Below, one piece after another: positions 9,353 to 19,299 of a stretch of 64,000 nt of DNA (position 1 is the first letter of the stretch; each line of letters opens with the position of its first letter). This stretch comes from Pedobacter suwonensis (GTDB taxonomy: Bacteria > Bacteroidota > Bacteroidia > Sphingobacteriales > Sphingobacteriaceae). The stretch spans positions 248,001 through 312,000 of the forward strand of contig NZ_FOJM01000002.1 in NCBI RefSeq assembly GCF_900111825.1. Direction: 5' to 3'. Under the pieces are notes generated by a model that saw only the letters and a list, made by a program, of their open reading frames with translations, ran no database searches and was not told the DNA's origin. The translations under genes and the position numbers were made by a program.

Positions 9353-9401
9353 TCTCAAGTATTTCTCAAGTTTTTGTTGGGGTCTCAAGTTTTTCTCAAG
9401 G
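9353..9401. repeat. Cluster of four TCTCAAG direct repeats (candidate integrase arm sites)
   Basis: TCTCAAGT occurs at 9353-9360, 9364-9371 and 9383-9390, and TCTCAAGG at 9394-9401, all in the same direction just upstream of the truncated integrase start. The first pair, with its 3-nt spacer ATT, reappears at 9647-9665. Clustered short direct repeats beside int and a tRNA fragment resemble arm-type binding sites. Confidence 0.6.
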
Positions 9402-9498
9402 TGTTAATACTATAAATTAATCAAAAAAACTGCCAAACATAACGGCTCTGAATTAGTCAATTTGTTTAAAAACAATGTCAAATCAGCTCTAAAACGCA

Positions 9499-9538
9499 CA
9501 AAAAAGCCCTTCAGAATATACTGAAGGGCGATTTTTTG
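9499..9538 (-). terminator. Rho-independent terminator downstream of the tRNA fragment
   Basis: Stem GCCCTTCAG (9506-9514), 6-nt loop and CTGAAGGGC (9521-9529), flanked by A and T runs on both sides. Read on the minus strand it directly follows the tRNA 3' end and ends in a run of T, as a tRNA terminator should. Confidence 0.85.
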
Positions 9539-9542
9539 TCAG

Positions 9543-9587
9543 TGGGCCCACCTGGGCTCGAACCAGGGACCAAAAGATTATGAGTCT
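9543..9587 (-). other. 3' fragment of a CAU-anticodon tRNA gene (candidate attachment site)
   Basis: On the minus strand the sequence gives an anticodon loop CTCATAA (anticodon CAU at 9580-9582), a variable loop, a T arm with CCTGG/CCAGG stem around TTCGAGC, and the acceptor strand TGGGCCC plus discriminator A. CCA is not encoded. The matching 5' half (GGGCCCA acceptor strand, D arm) is absent: base pairing in the anticodon stem stops after three pairs and unrelated sequence follows towards higher coordinates. This is what remains at one end of an element that recombined in the tRNA 3' end. The intact tRNA would be Met or Ile2 (lysidine). Confidence 0.75.
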
Positions 9588-9646
9588 AATACCTCACAAA
9601 CACAAGTCATTAATTTACAGTAGTTTATGTGAAAAATATTATATTC

Positions 9647-9665
9647 TCTCAAGTATTTCTTAAGT
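9647..9665. repeat. Second copy of the paired TCTCAAGT/TCTTAAGT repeat
   Basis: TCTCAAGT (9647-9654), spacer ATT, then TCTTAAGT (9658-9665) followed by a T run. It matches 9353-9371 plus its T run with essentially one substitution. The two copies bracket the tRNA fragment about 290 bp apart in the same orientation. Confidence 0.6.
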
Positions 9666-9733
9666 TTTTTGCTTGAAACCAACTTAACTCTGATTGAGTA
9701 CAATTAAAATATTATTTAGATGTTTCTGTAATG

Positions 9734-11932
9734 CTATTTAACCATAATTTTAAGTTTCTGGGAAATGTGATCAGAAGAATTGCCTAGCTGGAGGATAAAT
9801 TCACCTGCTTCGACGTTCCAGTTGTGTGTAGTTTCATCATAAAAAGCAAAATTTTCTACTTTTAAACTCATTTCCACTTTCTTGGTTTCTCCGGGTTTCA
9901 GGAATACCTTCTCAAAGGCTTTAAGTTCTTTTAACGGTCGTTCCACGGTACAAACAGGGTCAGTCACATACAATTGCGCTACTTCAGCACCGTATTTTGT
10001 TCCAGTATTTTTAAGGGTGAATGAAATATGTAAAGTGTCGCTTTTACTATATAATTTTTTATCGGATGATAGTGTCCCTAAATCGAAATTAGTATAGGAA
10101 AGGCCATAACCAAATGCAAATTGAGGCAATATTTTTTTTGTATCAAACCAACGGTACCCCACCAGGATATCCTCTTTGTAAAACTGATTAATACTATCAC
10201 CGGGATAGGAAATTTTACCGTAAAAATGCGCGGCATTATCTTCCAGTTTTTTTGGAAAAGAGAAAGGTAATTTACCGGAAGGATTCGCTTCGCCAGAAAT
10301 TACATCTGCCAATGCACTTCCGGCTTCAGAGCCAAGATACCATCCCTGCATAATTGCAGGCACTTTATTTATCCATGGCATGGTAACGGCGTTCCCGCTA
10401 AGTAACACGATAGCAGTGTTTTTATTAACTTTTAGCAGGGCATCAATCAGTGTGTCCTGCCCGAAAGGAAGGTCTAGCGAACGGCGATCACCACCTTCAC
10501 AATCCTGAAAATGATTTTTATTAAGCCCACCAATAAAAAGTACAATATCTGCTTGTTTAGCAACGGCTATTGCCGCAGCGGCCAGAGAATCGGCATTTAG
10601 TTTTGAAGGCTCCTCTCGCCCATAAAGCGATGGTCCGGAAGCATATCCAAGGCTATAAACAATGTGATCTTTACCGTATTTATCAATCAACCCAGCCAAA
10701 GGCGATTTTTCATAAGCTACCTTAAGTGATGATGATCCTCCACCAATAACCAGGCTCCGGCCGGCATTTTCTCCAATGACTGCGATTTTTTTGAATTTTC
10801 CGCTTGGAACAGGGAAAAACTTATTTTCATTCTTTAAAAGTACAATTCCTTCCTGTGCTATCTTACGTGCTGCCTCACTATGTTCTGGTGAAACGAAACG
10901 TCCAAAAGGCCTGTTTTCGCTCATCGTGGTTCGAAAAATCAACCTTAATATGCGGCGTGCTTTATCATCAAGCAAAGCCATATCATATTTTCCTTCTTTA
11001 ATGCCTTTCAGAAAAGGGTTGGCCAGATAATATGCTGAGTATGGAAATTTGCCCTTAGTGGTTAAACCATCGGTGTATGTACCCATTTCCAGGTCTAGCC
11101 CATTATTAACCGCCTGATCTGTACTGTGAACGCCACCCCAATCACTAATTACCACGCCATCAAATGACCAATCCCTTTTTAAGATTTGGTTCAACAATAG
11201 ATCATTATGACAGCAATGTTGGCCTCTAAACTGATTATACGATCCCATTATGGACCATGCCTTACCTTCCTGCACCGCGGCCTTGAAAGCAGGTAAATAA
11301 ATTTCGTTTAACGCACGGTCACTTAAATCAACATTGATATGCCCCCTCCACTCTTCCTGATTGTTTAGTGCAAAATGTTTTACACAGGCAGCTACGCCCT
11401 GAGATTGAACGCCCTGAATATAAGGAACCACCATACACGAACTTAAATAAGGATCTTCACCCAAATATTCAAAATTCCGTCCGTTTAGCGGTGTACGGTA
11501 AATATTTACTCCTGGCCCCAACAATACCGTTTTATTGCGATAACGGGCTTCTTCACCTATTGATTGCCCATAAAGCAAAGATAACTTCGGATTAAAGGAA
11601 GCTGCCAGGCAGGTTAATGCCGGGAAAGCGGTACAAGAGTCATTCGTCCAGCCTGCTCCTCCCCATTCATCCCATAAAACTTCTTCCCGGACGCCATGAG
11701 GTCCATCATCGGTCCAAACTTCAGGGATGCCTAGGCGGGGCACCCCTTTTGAACTGAATTTTGATTGCGCATAACATAGTGACACTTTCTCTTCGGTGGT
11801 CATCAGCGAAAGCGCATTTTCAACCCGCTTCTCCAACGGTTGCCGCAAATCAAGATAAACTGGTCGCTCTTGCTGAGCACCCGCCAACAGGGAAGCACAG
11901 GCAATGGTTATCGTTAGTAATAAAGATTTCAT
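9734..11932 (-). CDS. GH3 beta-glucosidase, secreted/periplasmic
   Basis: The 732-residue enzyme has a signal peptide (LLAGAQ-Q), the GH3 N-terminal TIM barrel with KHFALNNQE and the nucleophile Asp264 in VVISDWGGVH, the alpha/beta sandwich second domain (starting near VLLKNE, with IAVIGENA), and a C-terminal fibronectin-like domain (GAEVAQLYV to the end). This is the usual length and layout for GH3 beta-glucosidases; related enzymes in xyloglucan loci remove non-reducing glucose exposed after alpha-xylosidase action. It is the last gene of the locus, 28 bp after the GH31 gene, with which it should work alternately in the periplasm. Beta-xylosidase activity is a possible alternative. Confidence 0.9.
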   Translation of the reverse strand: MKSLLLTITIACASLLAGAQQERPVYLDLRQPLEKRVENALSLMTTEEKVSLCYAQSKFSSKGVPRLGIPEVWTDDGPHGVREEVLWDEWGGAGWTNDSCTAFPALTCLAASFNPKLSLLYGQSIGEEARYRNKTVLLGPGVNIYRTPLNGRNFEYLGEDPYLSSCMVVPYIQGVQSQGVAACVKHFALNNQEEWRGHINVDLSDRALNEIYLPAFKAAVQEGKAWSIMGSYNQFRGQHCCHNDLLLNQILKRDWSFDGVVISDWGGVHSTDQAVNNGLDLEMGTYTDGLTTKGKFPYSAYYLANPFLKGIKEGKYDMALLDDKARRILRLIFRTTMSENRPFGRFVSPEHSEAARKIAQEGIVLLKNENKFFPVPSGKFKKIAVIGENAGRSLVIGGGSSSLKVAYEKSPLAGLIDKYGKDHIVYSLGYASGPSLYGREEPSKLNADSLAAAAIAVAKQADIVLFIGGLNKNHFQDCEGGDRRSLDLPFGQDTLIDALLKVNKNTAIVLLSGNAVTMPWINKVPAIMQGWYLGSEAGSALADVISGEANPSGKLPFSFPKKLEDNAAHFYGKISYPGDSINQFYKEDILVGYRWFDTKKILPQFAFGYGLSYTNFDLGTLSSDKKLYSKSDTLHISFTLKNTGTKYGAEVAQLYVTDPVCTVERPLKELKAFEKVFLKPGETKKVEMSLKVENFAFYDETTHNWNVEAGEFILQLGNSSDHISQKLKIMVK

Positions 11933-11960
11933 TAATTATTGTATATGTAGAAACTATCTG

Positions 11961-14777
11961 TTAAAACTTTATCGCTATTTCGTTACCATTATAGCGAACA
12001 ACCTGCTCCTGTTTATTATTTTTCCCAATAATCACTATGCGGAAAGTTCTGTTACTTAACATGCCGTTGAAACTGCCTTTGCGTTTATGGATGGTCAGCT
12101 TATCCTGATCGTTTAAATATTCAAAGTCGATGGTAGAAAAAGCACCTTTTTCGTAATCATAGTTGTTGCCTTCATCCTCGTATAAACTAAACTTTCCATC
12201 CTTGCCTTTGTAAACCCGGATCTCGATATCATCGGCTTTCTTTTCTGAACTATACTGCATGACTTCACCAACAGGTAAAATAGCTCCTCCAGGCACAAAA
12301 AGAGGAATGCGCTCTAGCGGGGCTTCTATACTTAGCTTCCGTCCGCCTTCTATCTGTTTCCCACTATAGAAATCGTACCAGGGGTTTCCGGCAGGAAAAT
12401 AAACTTCGCGGCTACGGGCTTTGTAATTATAAACCGGACTAACCATTAGGCCAGAACCAAAAAGAAACTGATCGCTTATGGTATATGTTTTTTGATCTGC
12501 CGCATAATCCATTGCAAGCGAACGCATTAGAGTATAATCTTTATGGTAGGCCATTCCTGCAAGCGAGTAGATATAAGGCATCAGGCGGTAACGAAGTTCA
12601 TCATAATAAACCAGGCTTTTGTAAACCGGATGGCCTTCCGGTGCCAGGTTATAGATTTCGCGGTATGGGAACTGACCATGACTCCGGAAAAGCGGACAGA
12701 ATGCGCCAAACTGGAACCAGCGCAGGTTAAGTTCACGCCATTCTTTAAGGTCTTCGGTTTCCTTTCCTGTTTTATCGAAAAGAAGCTGGCTATCTCCATA
12801 TCTTTTTTCTACGCAAAAGCCACCAATATCCATTGTCCAGAAGGGAATGCCAGACATGGCAAAATTTAATCCTGCAGGAATTTGTGCTTTAAGGTCTTCC
12901 CACCTTGATGCGATATCGCCACTCCAGGTAGCGGTAGAATACCGTTGTAAACCCGCAAAACCAGATCTGGTTAACAGAAATACCCGCTTGTTATGATCGG
13001 CTTCACGCTGTCCGTTATAAATCGCATTTGCATTCATCAGTGCATAGGCATTAAAGTATTTTGTAGAAGAACCTAACGCAGTAGGACCACACAATTTTTT
13101 ACGGTAATCCATATCGGTACAATCACGGATGTTGGGTTCAGAAGCATCCATCCACCAGGCATCAATCCCCTTCACATACAGGTTATCCTTCATCTGTTTC
13201 CAGAAGAGTTTTTGTGCATCGGGATTGTAAGCATCATAAAAAGAACCGACATAGCCCTCCCCGATCCAATCGCGTATACTGTCTTGCACCGCCTGCATGT
13301 ACATCCAGCCTTTATCGCTAAACTGTTTAAAATGTTTTGTTGTGGTATAAAATTTAGGCCATACCGAAATCATGATATGGGCATTTTCCTGGTGCACGGA
13401 ATCTACCATCCCTTTGGCATCAGGAAATCTTTTCAGGTCGAATTGATGGCTACCCCAGGCATTTTCTGGCCAATAACTCCAATCAAGCACAATATTGTCA
13501 AGCGGAATTTTACGCTTCCGGTATTCGTTTACCACATTTAACAGTTCATCCTGAGTTTTATAGCGCTCACGGCTTTGCCAAAAACCCATAGCCCATATTG
13601 GCATAATACTCGCCTTACCCGTTAGTGTACGGTAACCACTGATTACCTCGTCCATATTTTTACCTGCCACGAAATAATAGTCCATCTTATCGCCCATTTC
13701 CGACCAAAAAGATATATTACCATTTTTCTCTATTGGCGAGGAAGAAAGTGCTTTAAGGCCAACATAAGAAACACCACCATCGGGTTTCCACTCTAATTTT
13801 ATTTTGCTCCGCTTTCCTTTTGTTAATGGGAACGAAAACCTGAACGTGTTCGGATTCCATGACGTGCGCCAACGCTCTGGTACTACCAATTTGCCATCCA
13901 GCCAAACTTTCGTATAACCAGCATAATAAAGGCTAAATTTATAAATATCTGTATTGTTGGGAAGGATTGATCCTTCCCAAACTACAGCGCCGTTATTAAA
14001 ATTAAAATTTACTGGAAATTTCTTTACTGTTGTGAGGTTTTCATAATCTATGGCCGACTCCTGACGGACAATAGCAGCACTGCCCTTGTTGGTATAGGTT
14101 GCGGTTAGCGCACCTTGCTTGCCATTTTTATTAAAAAGTGTAAACTGGTTGAGGTCTTTGTAATCTCTGGGATCACCGTATTTGCTCTGCGAATAATTGT
14201 CCCATAAAATACCATAATTTTTTGTAGACATGATGAAAGGAACGGAAACTTTGGTATTGTACTGAAAAAGATCTTCGCTTTTATGTTTATAATTAAAATC
14301 ATCAGACTGATGCTGTCCAAGACCATAGATAGCCTCGCCAGGTATACCGGTAAAAACCTGCTGAAAAGTATATCCCTTATCGTTATCAACTGCTATAGGG
14401 CTGAAAGTTCTTTTAGTCTCCTGAAGCAGCACTTTCCCAGCCCGATCAGTGAATGAAATCTGACCTGAAACCAATGAAATTTTTACAGTAATATCCTGAG
14501 TAGAAAGCTGGGCAAATGATGCATTTTGCGTGACCTTGAAAGCAGCATTTGATTGAAGTCCAGGCAACACGCAAAGGCTCTTAACCTGTGGAATTTTATT
14601 CTGCGGCGAAGCCTGTACCCGTATAATCTGGCTGTTTATAACATTTATTTCAATTGTCTTTGCAGCGCCTGTTTTGGGGTGTACCTTTATACCATTCTGC
14701 AACGTTTCAACAGCATCTACCGCAAGCAGTTTCGTTGTAACGAGCAAAAACAGTATAAAAAAAGCGAATCGTTTCAT
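11961..14777 (-). CDS. GH31 alpha-xylosidase with inserted PA14 domain
   Basis: The 938-residue protein has a signal peptide (KLLAVDA), an N-terminal GH31 beta-sandwich, a PA14-like insert (about residues 245-365, with YAGYTKVWLDGKLV and GGVSYVGL), the catalytic barrel and C-terminal beta domains. The nucleophile is Asp544 in WWMDASEPN and the acid/base is Asp621 in WSGDIASRW. The PA14 insertion is characteristic of alpha-xylosidases from xyloglucan loci, such as the Bacteroides ovatus enzyme, where it extends the active site for xyloglucan oligosaccharides. The predicted role is release of alpha-1,6-xylose from the non-reducing end of backbone glucose. It lies 221 bp after the sensor gene and 28 bp before GH3, so the pair may have its own promoter. 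Confidence 0.9.
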   Translation of the reverse strand: MKRFAFFILFLLVTTKLLAVDAVETLQNGIKVHPKTGAAKTIEINVINSQIIRVQASPQNKIPQVKSLCVLPGLQSNAAFKVTQNASFAQLSTQDITVKISLVSGQISFTDRAGKVLLQETKRTFSPIAVDNDKGYTFQQVFTGIPGEAIYGLGQHQSDDFNYKHKSEDLFQYNTKVSVPFIMSTKNYGILWDNYSQSKYGDPRDYKDLNQFTLFNKNGKQGALTATYTNKGSAAIVRQESAIDYENLTTVKKFPVNFNFNNGAVVWEGSILPNNTDIYKFSLYYAGYTKVWLDGKLVVPERWRTSWNPNTFRFSFPLTKGKRSKIKLEWKPDGGVSYVGLKALSSSPIEKNGNISFWSEMGDKMDYYFVAGKNMDEVISGYRTLTGKASIMPIWAMGFWQSRERYKTQDELLNVVNEYRKRKIPLDNIVLDWSYWPENAWGSHQFDLKRFPDAKGMVDSVHQENAHIMISVWPKFYTTTKHFKQFSDKGWMYMQAVQDSIRDWIGEGYVGSFYDAYNPDAQKLFWKQMKDNLYVKGIDAWWMDASEPNIRDCTDMDYRKKLCGPTALGSSTKYFNAYALMNANAIYNGQREADHNKRVFLLTRSGFAGLQRYSTATWSGDIASRWEDLKAQIPAGLNFAMSGIPFWTMDIGGFCVEKRYGDSQLLFDKTGKETEDLKEWRELNLRWFQFGAFCPLFRSHGQFPYREIYNLAPEGHPVYKSLVYYDELRYRLMPYIYSLAGMAYHKDYTLMRSLAMDYAADQKTYTISDQFLFGSGLMVSPVYNYKARSREVYFPAGNPWYDFYSGKQIEGGRKLSIEAPLERIPLFVPGGAILPVGEVMQYSSEKKADDIEIRVYKGKDGKFSLYEDEGNNYDYEKGAFSTIDFEYLNDQDKLTIHKRKGSFNGMLSNRTFRIVIIGKNNKQEQVVRYNGNEIAIKF

Positions 14778-14998
14778 AAAGGGATAAAATATTTAATGGT
14801 CAGAATAGTATTGTTTGATTTTGATGGTTCAAAGCTACAGTATCACCCCTTTTTATGCAGAGCAGTAATGTTAAATATGTAAGTAGAAATGTTAACATGA
14901 AATCATTTGAGGTGTAGAATACCGCCTGGCGAAGCTTTCGACGGCCTGCATGTCAAAATTGAAAAAAACTACAAGTTAATAAGGTCCTGGTTTTAACT

Positions 14999-17900
14999 CT
15001 AATTCCTTTTTTCCGCGATATATTCTGACGGGAGTACATTATATTTGGCCTTAAATGCCTTGGCAAAATAATTTGGCGTACTAAACCCAACCATGTAACA
15101 TATTTCGGATATGGTTTTAGTACTTTTTTCCAGTAAAACTGCCGCCTTTTCCAGCTTAACAGACCTGATAAAATCAACAGGGGTTTTACCAGTTACCCTC
15201 AGGCATTTTTTATAGAGCGAAACCCTGCTCATGGCCATGTGGCTGCTGAGGTCTTCTACAGATAACTGGGAATTGTGGAGGTTTTCTTCAATATACAACA
15301 ATGCAGTATTCAGGAATTTTACATCGTCTGACTCGATCTCCATTTCCGGTGAAGACATGCTGACCTGCCGTGAATAGGTTTTTTTAAAGGTTTGATGCAG
15401 CGTGAGCAGGTTTTTAATCTTTGAATGCAAAATTTCGAAATTAAAAGGTTTGGTCATATAATCATTTGCCCCGGTTTCCAATCCTTTTAATTGCTCTTCC
15501 TCGGCAGTTAAAGCCGTTAACAAGATGATTGGAATATGTCTCGTCCGTTCATCTGATTTTAACTTTGCACAAAGTTCCGTACCGCTCATTTCTGGCATAC
15601 TGATATCGGAAACGATTAAATGCGGATGCAAAGCCAGCGCTTTTTGCCAACCCTCCTTACCGTTCGAGGCTTCTACTATTTTATAATAAGTGCTCAGGTT
15701 ATCTTTAAGGTAAAATCTAAAATCCTCATTATCTTCTACCAGCAAAATTACAGGGGCATTTTTTGTTAAGGCACGTTTATCTGTCCGTTCTTTTTCCGTT
15801 TTTTCTTTATTATCCGCACCGTATTGAATAGAGAAATCTTCTGCAGTATTGTAATTAAGCTGCTGATCTTCCAAAACAGGTGCCAATAGAAGCTGCACTG
15901 TAAAACAGGTTCCCTGCCCGGGCTCACTTTCCACGCTTATTTCACCACCCTGCATTTTTACAAATTCTTTTGTAATGGAAAGCCCAATACCAGATCCCTG
16001 ATTAAGAATAGATGCCGAAGTTTCATGTTGAAAAAAGCGATCGAAAATTTGGGCCTGCTTATCAGCCGGAATACCTATTCCAGAATCCTGTATCTTCAAT
16101 TCCAAGAGGATTTTACCATCTTCGGCCTTATTTAAGCGTCTGTGTAACATCACCTCAACTTTTCCGCCTGGCGGCGTAAATTTAAATGCATTAGAAAGCA
16201 AATTAAATACAATACGCTCCACTTTATCCTGATCAAAATAGGCATAAAGGCTTTCAATGGGGCTGGCAAAAGTGAGTTTTATCTGCTTACGTTCGGCCAG
16301 ATCATAAAAAGAATCTGTAGCATCTTTAATAAATGACACGACTTCGCCCTCAGTATTGTTTAAGCGCAGTTCCTGTTCTTCCAGTTTACGAAAATCCAGC
16401 AATTGATTTACCAGGTTTAATAAACGCTTTGCGTTTCTTTTAATCATGGCCAGCTGCCCATACCGCTCATTTTCTTTAGCAGCAATCAATAACTTGTCAA
16501 CTGGTGCAAGAATTAATGAAATAGGTGTCCTGAATTCGTGGCTAAGGTTAGTTAAAAATTTAATTTTCAGTAAATCTAGTTCCCGCAAGCTTTCTGCCTC
16601 TTTACGGTCCTGTGCCCGCAGTTGAAGTGCCTCAGCCCTTTCCTGTTCCAAAGCAAACTCCCGTCTGAGTTTATTTATTCCCCTGTTACGTATATACAAA
16701 AGCAAAAAACCGATTATAGCCAGGTACAGCAAATAGGCCCAGGTAGTTCTCCAGAAAGGAGGTGTAACCGTAATATTCAGGTTTGATTCAGCAACGGGAA
16801 TAGTATCGTTTTCGTAAAAAGCCCTTACATGAAGGGTATAATTTCCTGGATCGAGATTGGTAAAGGTTGCTTTTCGCAGTTCAGAAGATACGGTAAGCCA
16901 GCGTTTATCAAAGCCTTCGAGGTTATATTTATAGATGATTTTATGTGGATTAAAATAATTGAGCAGCGCAAACTGAATGGAAAAGATATTTTCCTTGTAG
17001 GTGAGGTTTAAATCCTTGAGCGAGGTAATGGCTTCCGGCAAAACAATATGCCCATTGATAGATTCTCCTACACGCACCTTATGGTAAAATACTTCAAGGT
17101 CGGTCATTACTAATGCGGCAGGGAACTTATTGTTTCTGATTTCGCTTGCTTTGAATATATTAAAGCCGGTTGGCCCTCCAAAAATCAGTTCACCCGCTTT
17201 GGTTTTTCCCGCGGCATTTATATTAAACTGGGTACTTTCCAGCCCATCAGACTGGCTGTATTTACTATACCTAAACTGATAGTTTTTCCCATTAGGGATT
17301 ACCGAAATTTTATAAAGACCTTTGCTGGAACTATACCAGAGGTGGTGATATTCATCCTCCAGAAGCTCGAACACCATATCTTCAGGAAGGCCATTTGTTT
17401 CGTTAAGGTTTTTAAATATGCGGGTAGCAGGATCATACACACTGATTCCTTCACGTGTTCCGATCCACATCCACCCACGTGTATCCTGCAAAATAGAATT
17501 TACATCGTTCTGGATCAAACTGTTGCTGTCTGCAGGGTTATTTTTTAGATATTTGAATGTAGCGCTTTTATAATCAAATATATTAACGCCACCGGTAGTG
17601 CCAATCCAGATATTATTATTTCTATCTTTATATAAACAGGAAACAATGAAAGAGTTCAGTGTATTTTTGACGTTTGGATTGAAATGTTTAAATGTTCCGT
17701 TCTGACGGTCCAATACATCAACTCCACCATTTAAAGTACCTACCCAAATCCTATTATCAGCATCTTCAAGCAAAGCATAAACGCGGTTATCTGATAGTTT
17801 TGATGGGTCTGAGCCTGGCTTAAAATGCCTGAAATTTTTACCATCAAAAGCATCAAGACCGCCTAAGTAAGTACCAATCCATAATATGCCTTCATGATCT

Positions 17901-19168
17901 GTTTCCAGGCTTACTACAATATCACTACTTAGAGAATTAGTCTCGCTGGGATTGTTGTGGTAAGTTTTAATCTCGCCAGTTGCTTTGTTTAACTTTAACA
18001 AGCCCTCCCCGTTGGTGCCAATCCACAGATTGCCATCGTTATCTTCTGCAAAACAATTTACATCTTTCTTAATGGCGTTTTTACCTGCCAGATAATGGTT
18101 AACAGGAAACTTGTAAATGCTTTTATGATAGAAACAGATTCCTTTTTTAAAGGTGCCAATCCAGATAATATTGTTGTTATCCTTATACAAAGCTGAAATA
18201 CTGTTATCGCTTAAGCTTCGCGGATCGTTGTCTCTACTTTGAATATAGTTTAAGCGGTTGGTCTTTTTATCCAGGATATTAATTCCGCCATGATCGGTAC
18301 CAATCCAGATTTTTCCATCATCTCCTTCAATTACACGGCTTACATTTTTGGAGCTAAGCCCAGTATGATCTTCTTTTTTGCCGAAATAACGAAAAGTTCC
18401 GCTTGTTGCATGGAGATAAAATAGGCCAAAAGGATTGGGGCCACTGTAAATATAGATATCACCAGCCGAATCACGACCGAGGCTATATACGGTAATCTGA
18501 CCAGAAAAATGTGCATCAACCTCATTAAACCGTTGCGTAACGCGTTGCTGTTTTAAATTAAATTTATCCAGTATGCCATTGGCATAAATCACCCATAAAT
18601 TCCCTTTCAAATCATCAATAAAATCACTTACAGAAACATTTTCTATTTCATCAATCCGTTCACCCTTCAATATATATTTCTGCGTTGAAACGTTTTTGGA
18701 ATTATAACCATAAATACCCTGATTTTGAACATTAAAATATAAATTCCCTCTGGCACCAGTTCTTACATCCCTCAGGTATCCGCTTGGAATCTTGTATTTA
18801 TTAAAATGTTTTTGCTGAAAGCGTTCAAACTTTTCGCTGGTACGGTCATAAATAGCATAACCTTCATTGGATTTAACCCACAATTCCTGCTCAGGCCCTT
18901 CAAAAATATCGACCACGTAACCATTGGGTAAACTTGAACTATCTTTTGAATTGTGCCTGAAAATTTTGAAATCATGCCCGTCAAATCTACTCAGTCCGGC
19001 CCTGGTTCCAAACCACATAAAGCCCATATGGTCTTTATATATTGCATTAGTTTGGTTATCAGATAAACCATTGGTAATATCAATACGAGAAAACCGATAA
19101 GGATTATCCTGAGCATAAAGTAAATGATGCCAAACCAGCGCAAAGATCAGGGCTAAAAACCGGAACAT
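14999..19168 (-). CDS. Hybrid two-component system sensor/regulator of the polysaccharide locus
   Basis: The 1389-residue protein fuses a whole two-component pathway. It has a signal peptide and a periplasmic double beta-propeller of reg_prop repeats (repeated WIGT/WVGT and LSDN motifs up to about residue 690), then a Y_Y_Y domain and one membrane helix (about 800-820). The kinase core has His877 in LSHEFRTP and an HATPase domain (GSGIGLSITKEF). The receiver has Asp1188 in VSDISMPEMSG, followed by a C-terminal AraC-type helix-turn-helix (ISEICYMVGFSTPNYFAKAFK). Such regulators bind an oligosaccharide in the periplasm and activate the adjacent locus. It is unusual in being placed between GH42 and GH31, within the run of enzymes. 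Confidence 0.95.
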   Translation of the reverse strand: MFRFLALIFALVWHHLLYAQDNPYRFSRIDITNGLSDNQTNAIYKDHMGFMWFGTRAGLSRFDGHDFKIFRHNSKDSSSLPNGYVVDIFEGPEQELWVKSNEGYAIYDRTSEKFERFQQKHFNKYKIPSGYLRDVRTGARGNLYFNVQNQGIYGYNSKNVSTQKYILKGERIDEIENVSVSDFIDDLKGNLWVIYANGILDKFNLKQQRVTQRFNEVDAHFSGQITVYSLGRDSAGDIYIYSGPNPFGLFYLHATSGTFRYFGKKEDHTGLSSKNVSRVIEGDDGKIWIGTDHGGINILDKKTNRLNYIQSRDNDPRSLSDNSISALYKDNNNIIWIGTFKKGICFYHKSIYKFPVNHYLAGKNAIKKDVNCFAEDNDGNLWIGTNGEGLLKLNKATGEIKTYHNNPSETNSLSSDIVVSLETDHEGILWIGTYLGGLDAFDGKNFRHFKPGSDPSKLSDNRVYALLEDADNRIWVGTLNGGVDVLDRQNGTFKHFNPNVKNTLNSFIVSCLYKDRNNNIWIGTTGGVNIFDYKSATFKYLKNNPADSNSLIQNDVNSILQDTRGWMWIGTREGISVYDPATRIFKNLNETNGLPEDMVFELLEDEYHHLWYSSSKGLYKISVIPNGKNYQFRYSKYSQSDGLESTQFNINAAGKTKAGELIFGGPTGFNIFKASEIRNNKFPAALVMTDLEVFYHKVRVGESINGHIVLPEAITSLKDLNLTYKENIFSIQFALLNYFNPHKIIYKYNLEGFDKRWLTVSSELRKATFTNLDPGNYTLHVRAFYENDTIPVAESNLNITVTPPFWRTTWAYLLYLAIIGFLLLYIRNRGINKLRREFALEQERAEALQLRAQDRKEAESLRELDLLKIKFLTNLSHEFRTPISLILAPVDKLLIAAKENERYGQLAMIKRNAKRLLNLVNQLLDFRKLEEQELRLNNTEGEVVSFIKDATDSFYDLAERKQIKLTFASPIESLYAYFDQDKVERIVFNLLSNAFKFTPPGGKVEVMLHRRLNKAEDGKILLELKIQDSGIGIPADKQAQIFDRFFQHETSASILNQGSGIGLSITKEFVKMQGGEISVESEPGQGTCFTVQLLLAPVLEDQQLNYNTAEDFSIQYGADNKEKTEKERTDKRALTKNAPVILLVEDNEDFRFYLKDNLSTYYKIVEASNGKEGWQKALALHPHLIVSDISMPEMSGTELCAKLKSDERTRHIPIILLTALTAEEEQLKGLETGANDYMTKPFNFEILHSKIKNLLTLHQTFKKTYSRQVSMSSPEMEIESDDVKFLNTALLYIEENLHNSQLSVEDLSSHMAMSRVSLYKKCLRVTGKTPVDFIRSVKLEKAAVLLEKSTKTISEICYMVGFSTPNYFAKAFKAKYNVLPSEYIAEKRN

Positions 19169-19194
19169 ATTTTTTATTAAAATCGGGTCTATCT

Positions 19195-19219
19195 GCTTAG
19201 CAAAAAAATCTGCTAAAGC
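19195..19219. promoter_or_regulatory. Imperfect inverted repeat upstream of the sensor gene
   Basis: GCTTAGCA (19195-19202) and TGCTAAAGC (19211-19219) pair with one bulge, 27 bp upstream of the sensor start codon. It could be an operator or leader hairpin; no direct evidence separates these. Confidence 0.35.
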
Positions 19220-19299
19220 ATAAATTTATAATCATTTGGTTAGCGTAAATATGGCTAATTTAAAATAAATACGGAGATACAAGCTGTAATAGGGCCTGT

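Noticed and set aside
9353..9401. CRISPR array
   Set aside because: Repeat units are only 8 bp with 3-12 nt spacing and no cas genes are present.
9541..9620. A complete tRNA gene on the minus strand
   Set aside because: Only the anticodon loop to the acceptor 3' strand is present; the D arm and 5' acceptor strand are missing, so it is a fragment.
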